Source: Manis javanica (taxonomy: Eukaryota > Chordata > Mammalia > Pholidota > Manidae). Taken from it: a stretch of DNA of 64,000 nucleotides. Position numbers and translations under genes: made by a program. The DNA lies in contig NC_133156.1 of assembly GCF_040802235.1 (NCBI RefSeq), positions 138,987,173 through 139,051,172 of the forward strand, in the 5' to 3' direction. Shown here one piece after another: positions 12,301 through 22,621 of the stretch (position 1 is its first letter; every line of letters begins with the position of its first letter). Under the pieces are notes generated by a model. It was not told the origin of the DNA and did not search any database. It saw only the letters and a list, made by a program, of their open reading frames with translations.

Positions 12301-13489
12301 ATAATAAACTCGGCAATAGCCAAGCCTATCAAACATCTATTAATAATCATTTTTGTTCCATGAGTCAAGATATTTTTAAGAAAAGAGATTCGAATAGAGC
12401 ACTGACTGATTCTGTTCACACTCAATGTTCCAATTCCTGTTCTCTCTAAATGCGTTCTCTTCTTCTGTCCCCTTGTACTAGTATTCTTTCCTCCGCTCTA
12501 CCTCTGCCTGGGGTCTGAGCTAGCATTCACGGTTGAACATGTAACGCCTGGCCTTAGTCCTGGACTGAACCCAGATGCCACTACCACTTGACTCACATAC
12601 TCAGCTGGGCCGAAAAGTTCAAATGCACATATAAGTAGCTTTTTCCTGACTTCTCCACCTTGCCAAAAAGAGGGTTACTTGCAACCAGAAGGTCAATCCA
12701 CAAGTACCAAAAAATTCCTGAAATTTTTCTCTAAAAATTTTGATTCTCTTTCCACTGCTTGAATCTGCTTGAAAAATACAGCAAAGGAATTTACCACAAA
12801 AAGGGTAGCAAACAAAAAATGTTTTAATAACATTTCTACACATTGCTCAAGGCTTCTAAAGTTACAATTATGAGTTCATGCAGTGTTAACAACTGTTTTT
12901 CATTTTGTTACTGGTTTAGAATTTAAATAGGAATTGATAGAATGAGCACAACGAATGCATAACCTAATGGAGATTTATAGCTCCAGAAACAATCCACACT
13001 TCTTCAACCACAGATTGGGGAAAATGTTGACCATGTGTTTACATTTCATTACCAAAGAAAATTCAGAGATGGTTAATGATTATTCATGTCAGAAGTTTTA
13101 AAGTTGTACATCTTTGGGGTATTAACTAACACATTTTAAAAGTATCTGCCCAAAACCTTCCATTGTCCTTCACTGCAGCGTGCAGGCTTGAGAAGGACCC
13201 AGACTGGTCAGACATTTCTGACCCTTCTCTGAAGCATTCCAGGTTCCTCAGCTATGGAACCCACAGGAATCACCTTCCATGAAATAGGCCACATAAGAAA
13301 AAGAACAAGAAGACGTTGAAGAATTAGAGAAAGTCTCTTAACAAATTAGTTTCTCCTAAGAGTCAAAGCTACTCCTCTTCCAATTCACCTGTTTTTGTTG
13401 TTTTGTTGCTATTGTTTTAGAAAACATGCATATCCTTTAGATACTTTGAGAAGTGCAGACACTGTCCAGCACTGTCATTATTTAGAAAG
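12301..13489. other. intronic, no recognisable feature
   Basis: AT-rich single-copy-looking DNA. No gene, RNA gene or confident repeat. Confidence 0.45.
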
Positions 13490-13690
13490 CATCTCTCCTC
13501 TGATGCACGCCTCCCCCTTTTCATATACGTCTGCACCTAGTACACTGGAGACATAGTACTCCTGTCCATCAGCACACCTAGTACTCCTGTCCATCAGCAC
13601 TTACCATCATCTTCTTCTAATAGTATTTGCCTCCCTGCCTTCTCCCTGACTTCTCAGCTAGACAATGAACTTTCTTAGAGCAGGAGATTT
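13490..13690 (+). mobile_element. L2-like fragment with internal tandem duplication
   Basis: CAGCTAGACAATGAACTTTC followed by TTAGAGCAGGAGATTTATGC resembles the L2 3' block 'actagactgtaagctccttgagagcaggga'. Upstream of it a 25-bp unit is duplicated at 13551-13575 and 13576-13600. Confidence 0.5.
13551..13600 (+). repeat. 25-bp tandem duplication
   Basis: Two adjacent 25-base units differ at one base (ACATAGTACT... versus ACCTAGTACT..., both ending CCATCAGCAC). The near identity points to a fairly recent slippage or duplication event. Confidence 0.9.
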
Positions 13691-14744
13691 ATGCACTGAA
13701 TAGGTGGAAGAAGATGTCTATTTTTCAGCAACCAGAACCAAAAAAAGGCTACATTCTGGAAAGCCCAGCTGATGTGGACTTCATTACTCTGGGAAGATCT
13801 GCTGCTCTGGCTCACTCACAGTAGATACCGTGCTGCACAAAAGTGTGTCAGAGCATCTCAAGAAGGACGCTGTCTTTGTGTGGTTCCAGTCTATCTGTAG
13901 CTTCTGATCAAATATCCTTAACCAATAATACCAATTCAAAATCTTATACACAGTTACAACATTTATTAAAGACATGCAACACAAGCACAAATCAGGGTCA
14001 TATATTTTAATACATCCTTAATGCCATCCTAAAATGAGTATCTAGAAGTTTCTACCAGTTAAACAGTCATGCAAAGTAATCTAACAGCTTCCAGAGATAG
14101 CACAAGATAAGGGCTAAGGGCAAAAGTGATTGTTAATAACTCTAAATCAACCCAGAAATCATTCTGTTTCTAAGGGCAGAAGGAGTTAAGACAAAGTTTT
14201 TTGAGTTGATTCTCAAGGGGAGAGAAAAATTACTCTCTTTTCTTTCTGTTTTAAATGTGCAGAAAGATTCCCCAAATCTCTGAAAATATCTTCTGTCAAA
14301 CCACTGATGTTACTGTTAGCTGCACTGCTTTGATTTGAACTAAATAGTGGACTCAGTGTGGTTTACCTTCTGATTTTCATCAGAATGAAACTATTTACTG
14401 GAGGCAAAAGACAAAGACCCACTTCTGTCTAAGACTCAGGGAGACCTTTGGAGGGTTCTTCGCATATCTGGTAAATAAGGCAACATCTGCTGGTTGCAGC
14501 ATGAAAAGCATGGCCTAGGCTCCCTACTCCAAGAGCAGTCACAAAATATAATATAATGTAAATGAATAAAATATATTTGCAAAATATAGGCCCAAAGGCC
14601 AGAATGACTCTGCTCCACTACAGCTGACTATTCATAGAAGACTGAAGATGCTACACTGCATAAAATGATGACTCAGGCCCTCCAGCATAAAGAGTATTCA
14701 CTTACATAAACTATATAAACATAGAGGTTCAAAGTTAACAATCA
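13691..14744. other. intronic, no recognisable feature
   Basis: No gene or confident repeat seen. Confidence 0.45.
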
Positions 14745-15112
14745 ACATGCTCCCTAGATCCTCAGGCATCAGTCCTTCACTTCCTTTAAGTCTGGGTCTA
14801 AATGTCAACTTTTCAATAAGGTCCAGGATGACTACTCTGATTAAAACTGAAACCCCCTCCTCCTCCCAACTCCCAATAATCTTTAATCTGATGTTTTTCT
14901 TTACCCAGAGACGTCACCTGTGTGCCCGTGTGCAAGCACTCATGCTAACTGTTCTACTTCCTCTCCCTCCAGGCCCTCCACAACACAAAGATAAGATCGG
15001 CAAAGACAGGATTTTTATCTGTTTATTGATGTATGCCAAAAATCTAGAAGAGTTCCTGGCACACAGTAGGAATTAAGAAGTCAATATATATTGGCTGAAT
15101 CAATGAATGACC
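14745..15112 (+). mobile_element. L2 LINE 3' region
   Basis: The text runs from a 'gggtctaaatgtcaactttt' block (L2: 'ggtctcagctcaaatgtcacctcct') through 'tctgtttattgatgtatgcc' to 'agagttcctggcacacagta' and 'tatattggctgaatcaatga'. This is the L2 3' end in forward order. Confidence 0.8.
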
Positions 15113-15119
15113 CTGAGCT

Positions 15120-15335
15120 TAGACAGACTTGACCTTGCATGCCAATTCCACTTAACACTAGTTGTAAGACCCTGAGAAATGATCACCCTCTCTGCAGGTA
15201 TGTTTCCTCATCAGTAAAATGGGGGCCTTTGGAGTGCCTGCCCCATTGGCCCATTATGAGGATTACAGGAGTCAGTGAGTGCATCATGCCTGGACATAGC
15301 AAGCTTTCAATAAACGTTGGCTGCCTTCACCTTTA
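15120..15335 (+). mobile_element. MIR SINE
   Basis: Clear forward MIR: GTTGTAAGACCCTGAGAAAT, TATGTTTCCTCATCAGTAAA, ATGGGGGCC, GAGGATTACAGGAGTCAGTG, GCCTGGACATAGCAAGC and TTCAATAAACGTTGGCTG. It directly follows an L2 3' end (14745-15112). Confidence 0.85.
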
Positions 15336-16224
15336 TTATTTCAAGACTTGCTTCCCAAGGTGGTGATGGACTTGTGATGATTTATGCCCTTGGGCAACTG
15401 GCTCTACTCACATCTGACAGCCATCTGAGATGGTGAAAGTGACCTAGGGCACTTGATAACGCAACAGAGCTACCAAGGGCCAGACACTGTCACTGAGGCC
15501 TCATCAGCTCCAATTCAACAACACCCAAGAGTTTGCGAGGAGCTGTTAACAGAGTATTACTGCCTCAGACCTGCTGGAGTAGAATAAACAGAACAAAGAA
15601 ACCACCAAGCAAGAGAGGATGAGGCTCTGAAACCTTAAAAGGCAGGGAAAGCAGCCTGTCTCTTCCTACTTGAACAGAGAGATTTGTTTATTTGGTTTAA
15701 TGAGAGTCAAAGCTAATGGTCCTAATGGCTTTGAATCACCCCAACTCATTCTCCAGATTTCTACACAGGGGCTGAAATTTACACTTTTTGACAGAAGATA
15801 GAGAGAAAAAAATAGTCTGCCATAAAAGAATTTACCAGAACATACTAATCATTTAGACATTCGCTTATGTTTCTAGAACGTTAAATTAATGGAATGGTAC
15901 CGTAACTCTTCCCTAGAGCAAAATTCCAGTTGGCCTAAAATCCAAGGAAGCTAAAAAAAAAAAAAAAAAAAACAGCTTTTTGTGGGAGGGAGCATGTGGG
16001 GAAATTACCGCAAATTCCACTGTTAACTTGAATATTCAGTAAGTATTTAAAAAAAAAAACACTTTGGGTACACCCATTATTGATTGATACAGACCTTCAT
16101 TCTAAGGAGAAAAGCAGGGATTTCAGAACTGACTGAGTTAGGAGATGGGAGATAAAGATGAGGGGTACAGGGGATGGCAAAGAGGGAGGAGCATTTACTG
16201 ATTTCATGGCAATAATAGTCTTAA
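15336..16224. other. intronic, includes a 20-bp A-run
   Basis: No gene. A poly-A run of about 20 lies at 15953-15972 and a shorter one near 16050. I found no L1 or SINE body before the long run, so it may be a simple tract or the tail of an unrecognised insertion. Confidence 0.45.
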
Positions 16225-16229
16225 CTGCC
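16225..16229 (+). repeat. target-site duplication, 5' copy (CTGCC)
   Basis: CTGCC immediately precedes the TG of the 5' LTR. The preceding A also matches the 3' side, so the duplication is 5 or 6 bases. Five bases is usual for ERV-L. Confidence 0.8.
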
Positions 16230-16520
16230 TGTGGGGAAGTTGGGGTTCCTATGGCCAGGATCCTCATTGAACTTAAACCACCTGATCCTGTTGCTGGACT
16301 GCCGCTTCCACACCTGTAGGCAATAAGCTATTATTGAGCTATATAGAGAGCTCGGCCCAGTGCTCTGGGAGGAGGCAGAGACGCTAGTGCTGAGCCTACC
16401 ACCAAGAGAACAAGCCGGGTAATAAACCCTTTCACCCCAAAGACCATTTTGCTATCAATTTCTTTGGTCACAGTGAATCCACAGCGAACTTGCACGGGGC
16501 TGAAACCCATTGGCAAGACA
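16230..16520 (+). repeat. ERV-L 5' LTR
   Basis: Starts TGTGGGG and ends ...TTGGCAAGACA (TG...CA). A TATATA box is at 16340-16345 and an AATAAA poly(A) signal at 16421-16426, which gives a compact U3-R-U5 of 291 bases. It is 11 bases shorter than the 3' LTR because of an indel just before a shared CTGCCGCTTCCA. Confidence 0.92.
16340..16345 (+). promoter_or_regulatory. LTR TATA box
   Basis: TATATA in GCTATATAGAGAGC, conserved at the same place in the 3' LTR (22141-22146). It points away from the host gene's direction of transcription. Confidence 0.7.
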
Positions 16521-16522
16521 AC

Positions 16523-17836
16523 ATGCGAAAGTCGGCAGGGTTCACTGTTGACCAAGGAAAAAGACAGGCTGCCCTTATGGGAGGGGTACTTCAGCAGGCT
16601 GCCCCTATGAATGGGGAGACAGTGGATAGTCCCCCAATGGGTATGTGGTCTGAGATGGCTTGCCTCCTAGAGGACTGGGCTCCACCCCAGGACTGGAGGC
16701 ACATGGAGGTGACACCTGAGGCAGTAGGGGTGGCTCTTGATATAGTAAGCAGATCCTTTGAGAAGCAGTGTGCCCGTGAGGCAGTGGGGACTGTGGGTTG
16801 GCTGCTTCTCACAGTCTTAAAAAGGTCTGCAGAGGAGACCCAAGAAATGGCGGCATGAGAACGCAAGCTGTAAACTTCAGTAGATTCCCTGAGAAGGGAA
16901 GTGGCATTGTTGCAAGAGGCGGCACGAGAATATGAGCTGCAGACATCTGTGGATGCCCTGAGGAGGAAAATAGTATTGATGCAGGAGGAGGTGGCATGAG
17001 AACGCGAGCCTGCAAACCTCTCTGGATTCCCTGAGGAGGGAGATGGCCTTGATGCGGGAGGAGGAGGCACGAGAGCACTTGGCAGCAAGGTGCCATTGGA
17101 GACGAGATGGCAGCACTGCCAGGTGCTCTGAAGGAGGAAGAGGCCATCAAGGAAAAGGACGCACTCCTGAGGGAAGCACAGGTGGAGGTGGCATGAGAAC
17201 ATCAGCTGCGAAGCATTGAGCTGAAGGTTAAGAGACCTTCTGAAGACTGAGCTAACATTGCTGCGAGGCACAGTAGAAAAGGTAAAGATTGTAGCAGAGG
17301 AGGCACTCAGGAGAGGGGAGAGAAAAGTGCCATCAGCCCCAGAAATGGAGGAGCTGGAGCAGGATGAAGGGGTGGTGCTGGAGGCACTGGCCCCTCCGGT
17401 ATTGAAAGCACGCCCAGTGGTTGTAAAGAAAATAAAGACTCAGCAGCTGAAAGTTCCCCAAGGAGAGGAGCAGCCCCCTCCCCAGGTCGTGGAGCACTCT
17501 ATGGTCCACCCCTACAGTCAGGCTGAGCTGGTGGATTTGGGCTCCTGGTTTAGGCAGAAGCCCTCGGAGTCAGTATCAGCTTGGCTCCTGCATCTGTGGG
17601 ACTCAGGGGTGGATGGAATTGTTTTGTCGGGATCAGAGATGGGAAAGCTGTCTTCCCTGACAGAGCAGCCTGCCTTGAGGAAACGATTACAAAATGCACA
17701 TCAGACCCCAGGGAGTCACCCCCTCCTCGATTGGCTTATGGCTGCACTTCGGGCTGTGTGGCCCAATTCGGGTGATTTGCCATCCTCTCTTGTTAGATGG
17801 CAGACATATGCTGAGCTCCAACAGGTGCTATGAGAG
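16523..17836 (+). pseudogene. ERV-L gag remnant
   Basis: Gag would form the virus core. The frame is open to 16855 and stops at TGA 16856-16858. It then passes through a repeated coiled-coil segment (about 16850-17200) with further TGA codons and a one-base insertion near 17010. It is open again in the original frame from 17258 to 17833. The last segment is rich in Trp/Leu/Ser and reads as a capsid-like globular part (for example LVDLGSWF near its middle). The original start codon is not clear. Several stops are TGA in a repeated Ala-Arg-Glu context where the neighbouring repeat has CGA, consistent with CpG decay. Assignment as gag rests on position between LTR and protease. Confidence 0.75.
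16850..17200 (+). repeat. 69-73-bp tandem repeat in gag encoding coiled coil
   Basis: Each unit begins GGCA(C/T)GAGAA or similar. Anchor positions are 16856, 16925, 16997 and 17070, giving spacings of 69, 72 and 73, with another copy of the anchor at 17194. Units encode an Arg-Glu-x-x-Leu-Gln ... Asp-x-Leu-Arg-Arg ... Gln-Glu-Glu pattern, strongly charged with spaced leucines, as in a coiled coil. The 73-base step breaks the frame. Confidence 0.8.
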
Positions 17837-18400
17837 CTAGGCCTAAGAAATGCCATTTATAGTCCATAGAATTATAACCCAGATGAAGAGATTTTCACTA
17901 CTGAGATGAGAAATATTGTACTTCCAATGGCTCCTACATCCCTCTTTGGGTCTCTAGTGGCCATTCTTTTCCCTCACTTAGGGCATCCCATAAGCGAGGT
18001 GACACGTACAGTAGCAGACTTAGGAGAGGCAGAAGCAATGAGAAGCTGGAAAGAAACAAGAAGAATTTACAGGGCCCTCTGAAGGTTACGAGGACCCAGA
18101 TGTGGGTTGATTTAATATGGGCAGGAGCAGATGGAAGGAAATTAGATGGAAAATCCAATAGGATCTTACTAGAGCTATGGCAACAGCTTAAACCAGAGCA
18201 GCAGTTCCAGCCCTGACGACCAAAGAGGCAGAGGTCAAAGACAGAGCCACATGGCTCCTGGCATATGTGTGTTTGCAAGAATTCCTGCTGGAGAATGAGC
18301 CAACCTCACTTGAGCTCATGCAGGAAGGTGACTGGGGAACACAGTTTGACTGAAGGAAAGGTCAAGATATCTGCCCTGAGGGACCAGGGGGGGACCGGCA
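17837..18400 (+). pseudogene. ERV-L gag-pro junction region, decayed
   Basis: Lies between the last gag open frame and the protease motif. It has frequent stops in all frames. Position suggests the C-terminal part of gag and the start of pro, but I see no zinc knuckle, a motif ERV-L gag is not expected to need. Confidence 0.5.
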
Positions 18401-18439
18401 GCCACATGTTGAAATAGCTATCCATTGGTCCCCAGTGAA

Positions 18440-18676
18440 CATACAATGTGTCCTGGCTCTGGGGACACAGGGGCTGAATGTTCACTGATACATGGTAACC
18501 CTGAGGGGTTTCCCAGGACCCCCATTATCATAGATGGATATGGGGGGAAGGCTATCAGAGTAAAAAAAGCCTAAATCCCTTTGGGAATAGGGCATCTACC
18601 CCCAAAAGAGTATACTGTGTATGTATCTCCTATTCCTGAGTATATTTTGGGGACTGATATCCTGCAGGATCTATAG
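18440..18676 (+). pseudogene. ERV-L aspartic protease remnant
   Basis: The active-site triad Asp-Thr-Gly, followed by Ala-Glu, starts at 18464. About 60 codons later an Ile-Leu-Gly-Thr-Asp-Ile-Leu block occupies the place of the conserved flap/hydrophobic end of retroviral proteases. The frame has a TAA near 18571 and a TAG at about 18674, so the product would be broken. Confidence 0.8.
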
Positions 18677-19802
18677 TTGCAGACCACTGCAGGTGAGTTC
18701 AGATTGAGTGTATGTGTGGTGAAGGCAGTTCTGAGGGGACATGCTAGGCACCTGTCCACAGCTTTGCCTGTTCCTTGGCAGGTGACTAATACCAAACAAT
18801 ACAAACTGCCTGGAGGGCATAAAGAGATTGGAGAAACTCCCCAGGGGCTGGAAAAGGTGGATATTATAAAACCCACCCATAGTCTTTTCAATTCCCCAGT
18901 GTGGCCAGTAAAAAAGCCAGATGGCTCCTGGCATATGACTGTGGATTACAGAGAACTGAATAAGGTCATACCCCCTATGCATGCTGCTGTCCCCTCTATT
19001 GCAGGCTTGATGGATACCCTCAGCCATGAACTAGGAACATACCATTATGTGGTAGATCTTGCTAATGCCTTCTTTTCCATTGACATTGAGCAGGAAAGTC
19101 AGGAACAGTTTGCCTTCACGTGGGAAGGACGGCAATGGACTTTCACCATCCTGCCACAGGGACACCTCCAACAGCCCCAGCATCTGTCATGCACTTGTAG
19201 CCCAGGACTTGGCTACATGGAAGAAACTGCCAATGGTGAGGCTGTACCATTATATTGATGATGTCATGCTCACGTCCGGTTCTCTTTCAGATCTAGAAGG
19301 TGTAGCACCTAGACTGCTGCAACATTTACAGGAGAAAGGATGGGCTGTGAACAGCACCAAGGCTCAGGGACCTGGTTTGTCTATTAAATTCCTGGGGGTC
19401 ATCTGGTCAGGAAAGACCAAAGTTATATCAGAAGCAGTTATAGACAAAGTCCAGGCCTTTCCTACCCCCACAACTGTAGCATTGCTACAGGAATTTCTGG
19501 GTCTTCTAGGCCACTGGAGAGTGTTTATACCACACGTGGTACAAATTCTGAAGCCCTTATACCAGTTGGTACTAAAGGGTGCCAGGTGGGACTGGGATGA
19601 GACATGTGCATCTGCCTTTACTACAGCAAAACAGACAGTCAAGGCTGTGCAGGCCTTGAGTATGATAGACCCATCAAGGCCCTGTGAGCTTGATGTTCAT
19701 ATCACTGAAGATGGTTATGGCTGGGGTCTCTGGCAGCTGCTTGAACGAACTCACCAACCCATTGGATTCTGGTCACAACTATGGAAAGGAGCAGAAGTAT
19801 GA
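18677..19802 (+). pseudogene. ERV-L reverse transcriptase remnant
   Basis: The first catalytic aspartate is in a VDLANAFF block near 19052-19075. A frame change near 19165-19175, just after the conserved LPQG-type motif, moves the rest to another frame. There the YIDD catalytic motif is at 19251-19262, followed by the QEFLGLLG and PLYQL-type thumb/connection motifs. Both active-site parts survive, but they lie in different frames, so no intact enzyme is encoded. The sequence pattern is of the ERV-L rather than the gammaretrovirus (YVDD) type. Confidence 0.9.
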
Positions 19803-20560
19803 TACACTTTGTTAGAAAAACAACTGGCTGCCGTGTATCACACCTTGCTGGCTACAGAACCCATCACTGGAATGGCCCCAGTAAGGTTAATAACCACCTA
19901 TCCCATCTTGGGGTGGGTACGAGACTGGACCCAAAAGCCAAGGAGTGGTGTGGCACAAACACCCACACTAGCCAAGTGGGGTGCTTACCTACAGCAGCAT
20001 AGTGCCCTCTCTAGTGGCCCCTTGAGTGAAGAACTCCAACACTTGTTGGGGCCAGTGACATATATTAGTGAAAAGCAGGAAGAACTTGCTTCTGAACCAT
20101 TAATAGCAGAGAGTCCCTATTGGGAGGGAAGAGCCCCTATACCCGAAGATGCATGGTACACAGATGGCTCCAGCTGTGGGCAGCCCCCAAAATGGAGGGC
20201 CATAGCTTTCCATCCTAAGACTGAGACAATATGGATGGAAGATGGTGAGGGGAAGAGCAGCCAATGGGCAAAGTTGCAGGCTGTGTGGCTTGTGATCAGC
20301 CAGGAGCTCTCCCCTATAGTTGTCTGCACTGACAGCTGGGCTGTCTATTGGGGCCTGACCCTGTAGCTACCAACCTGGTACCATGCCAACTAGCTGGTCA
20401 CCAACCCCTTTGGGGGCAAGAATTATGGCAAGACTTATGGGCCTGTGATCAGACTAAAATAATTAGTGTACCATGTGACAGGTCATTTGCCACTGGCATC
20501 CCCAGGAAATGATGAGGCAGATAAATTGGCCCAGATACGTTGGCTAGAAGGAAAGCCTGC
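19803..20560 (+). pseudogene. ERV-L RNase H remnant
   Basis: Follows the reverse transcriptase after a stop at 19800-19802. The RNase H first catalytic motif Tyr-Thr-Asp-Gly-Ser-Ser is at 20157-20174, and the end of the domain is marked by a Gly-Asn-Asp-Glu-Ala-Asp motif near 20508-20525. Stops interrupt the frame after 20365 and again before 20466. It is in the same frame as the second half of the reverse transcriptase. Confidence 0.85.
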
Positions 20561-21280
20561 CTCTGATATAGCCCAATGGCTACATCAGCATTTGTTGCAT
20601 GTGGGGCAAAAGACAATGTGGCCTGTAGCCCATCGGTGGGGCTTGCCTTTGACCTTCGAAGAAGTTAGTAGAGCCCAGCAGGAGTGTGTCATGTGCTCCA
20701 AAAGGGACACACCAAGTTCCACAGCAACATGAGACAATAGCTAAGGGGCCTATACCCCTCGTTAGGTGGGAGATAGACTATATTGGGCTCCTACCTGTGT
20801 CAGAAGGATATCAGTATGCCATGACTTGTGTGGACACAGCTACTGGACTTCTGGTTGCTTTTCCTACCCGTTGTGCAGACCAGCAGATGACCAAAAGAGG
20901 CCTGGAGTGTCTCTTTGCTGCCTATGCTGATCACAGGTGATTGAGAGTGATCAGGGCACCCATTTTACTGGGCATACACTGCAAGAATGGGTACAACAGC
21001 TAGGAATCAAGTGGAAGTTTCATGTGCTGTAAAATCCTACTGCAGCAGGCATGATAGAGAGGCACAGTGGCTTGTTAAAATCCAGACTAAAGCCAGATAC
21101 CAATAGTCTGCAGGGATGGTCAGTCTGCTTATGGACTGTGCTACGGCATTTGAATGAGACCCTCCGAAAGGGAGCTCTGAGCCCCGTAGACATGTTAACA
21201 CATTGGACCTTTCAACACATGGACCAACGGTGGCTGCCTCCCCTATACAACTGCAAGTACAAACCAAGGAAGAATCACTG
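20540..21280 (+). pseudogene. ERV-L integrase remnant
   Basis: An N-terminal zinc-binding-like His/Cys segment ends in a Cys-Val-Met-Cys pair near 20685-20700. The catalytic core follows in a different frame. Its first aspartate is in Trp-Glu-Ile-Asp (codon 20776-20778). A later frame change and stop near 20938 precede the second catalytic aspartate (codon 20949-20951, Ser-Asp-Gln-Gly), and the glutamate is at 21057-21059. The Asp-to-Glu gap is exactly 35 residues, the canonical DD35E spacing, but with an in-frame TAA near 21030. The enzyme is dead. Confidence 0.87.
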
Positions 21281-21400
21281 AAGCCGAGGTTTGGCAACCA
21301 GAATAACATCTTGCTGCCAGCACCAACTGCACTGAACTCCGGAGACTCCATGGAGTGAACGTGGCCTTGGACCTTTCGACACATGGACCAACGACGGCTG
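21203..21400 (+). repeat. 34-bp direct repeat pair in ERV tail
   Basis: The segments 21203-21236 and 21367-21400 (both starting TTGGACCTTTC) match at 31 of 34 bases. They are 164 bases apart. The first copy follows the integrase C-terminal region, so the second looks like a duplication. Confidence 0.85.
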
Positions 21401-22007
21401 GCTCTCCTGGCACCTTGGGGACAAGGCCTGGAAGCTGGCTTCCTGTGTATTTCTGGAATAACAGCAGAGTGGCCGCCAAAGGTCACAGTAGTATATCCTG
21501 AACGGCCAGAAAGTAGGAGCATCTTACCAGGGAGTTTTGTTTTATCATTGTGTCCAGTGCATGCACCTCCAGTAGGCGCTATATATAGTCCCTTCAGTAA
21601 CCCCCACAGGGAAAGGAGTAAAAGTATGGTGTACTAGACCTGGAAGGGACCCCCTTCCTGCTACAGTTCTATCACAGGACCACTCTCTTGCATGCATCCT
21701 ACCTGATGGACAAAATTTACCTATGTTGGTGACATTAAAACATGTATCCTATCACCCCTAAAGTCTTTGTGGATTGGGAACTTCCTCTGGCTTGTAGATT
21801 ATTACAATTTTTGTTATTAAGAACCTCCTCTGGCTTGAGGATTATTATAATTTTGTATCAAAATCTTGCTGTATCTTAATTTTTATTATCTCTAAGTTAT
21901 TGTTATCCTCTGTTGCTATTGTGGAATCTGGTTACAGTGCTCCAGCTTTCTTGCACAGGGACCGTTGTGGAAGATTGAAAGTGTGTAGATTGTAAGGCAA
22001 GAATCCT
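21281..22007 (+). other. ERV-L 3' internal region, no env recognised
   Basis: Between the integrase and the polypurine tract I see no transmembrane envelope-like frame and no clear dUTPase, which some ERV-L carry here. A 34-base segment is repeated (21203-21236 and 21367-21400), and a 40-base segment is duplicated at about 21778-21862. Confidence 0.6.
21778..21862 (+). repeat. about 42-bp tandem duplication in ERV tail
   Basis: GAAC(T/C)TCCTCTGGCTTG followed by an ATTATTA(C/T)AATTTT-like block occurs twice head to tail. Confidence 0.8.
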
Positions 22008-22019
22008 GGAGGGGTGGAG
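22008..22019 (+). promoter_or_regulatory. ERV polypurine tract
   Basis: GGAGGGGTGGAG abuts the TG of the 3' LTR, the expected site for priming of plus-strand synthesis. The primer-binding site after the 5' LTR (from 16521) could not be matched to a tRNA by eye. Confidence 0.65.
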
Positions 22020-22321
22020 TGTGGGGACGTTGGGGTTCCTATGACCAGGATCCGCACTGAGCTTAAACCACCTGATGATGTAACTGGTCTGTTGCTTGGC
22101 TGCCGCTTCCATGCCATTAGGCAATAAGCTATTATTGCGCTATATAGAGAGCTCGGCCCAGTGCTCTGGGAGGAGGCAGAGATGCTAGTGCTCAACCTAC
22201 CATAGAGAGAACAAGCCGGGTAATAAACCCTTTCACCCCAAAGACCATTTTGCTGTCAATTTCTTTGGTCACACTGATTCCATAGCAAACTTGCCCGGGG
22301 ATGAAACCCATTGGCAAGATA
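22020..22321 (+). repeat. ERV-L 3' LTR
   Basis: 302 bases, starting TGTGGGG and ending ...GGCAAGATA, where the 5' LTR has CA. It carries TATATA at 22141-22146 and AATAAA at 22222-22227. The CTGCC target duplication follows at 22322-22326. Confidence 0.92.
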
Positions 22322-22326
22322 CTGCC
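22322..22326 (+). repeat. target-site duplication, 3' copy (CTGCC)
   Basis: Matches 16225-16229 exactly. It marks the integration site and shows that the two LTRs belong to one insertion that has not recombined. Confidence 0.8.
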
Positions 22327-22621
22327 CTGTTTATTTTGATATGTCTTCCCAAGGCTAATCTCCATTAAGTGGTGCATTAAGGCATTATAACAGCAAAATA
22401 AAATGCATGACTACATCTCAAGGCTTAGATCATGACAAATAATGCCAATAACAAACTCTCCTGATACTTCTGGAGAAGAAAGACTGGAAGATTTCTGGGG
22501 AATTGAGTAAGGTCACAGACAATAAGTTGAAACTGAATTCAAATTTACAGACTCCCAAATCGATGCTCTTCACCCTGCACAAGAACTTCCCCAAACTTTA
22601 ACATGCACATGATAAATAAAC

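Larger units (their letters stand above)
16225..22326 (+). mobile_element. ERV-L (class III) endogenous retrovirus, complete but defective
   Basis: Two related LTRs (16230-16520 and 22020-22321) flank gag, protease, reverse transcriptase, RNase H and integrase remnants in the usual order. The pol motifs and their spacing match the ERV-L/MuERV-L lineage, which has no env, and none is seen here. The host duplication CTGCC (possibly ACTGCC) precedes the 5' LTR at 16225-16229 and follows the 3' LTR at 22322-22326. By eye the LTRs differ at about 25 of roughly 285 aligned bases, plus one 11-base indel, which indicates an insertion tens of millions of years old at ordinary neutral rates. All genes carry stops or frameshifts. 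It lies antisense to FBXL7 within intron 1. Confidence 0.93.

Noticed and set aside
15953..15972. A-run as the tail of a recent retrocopy
   Set aside because: No L1, SINE or gene-like body could be recognised upstream and no target duplication was evident.
16591..17271. 226-codon minus-strand open frame over the ERV gag
   Set aside because: Serine/proline/leucine-rich shadow of the gag coiled-coil repeat.
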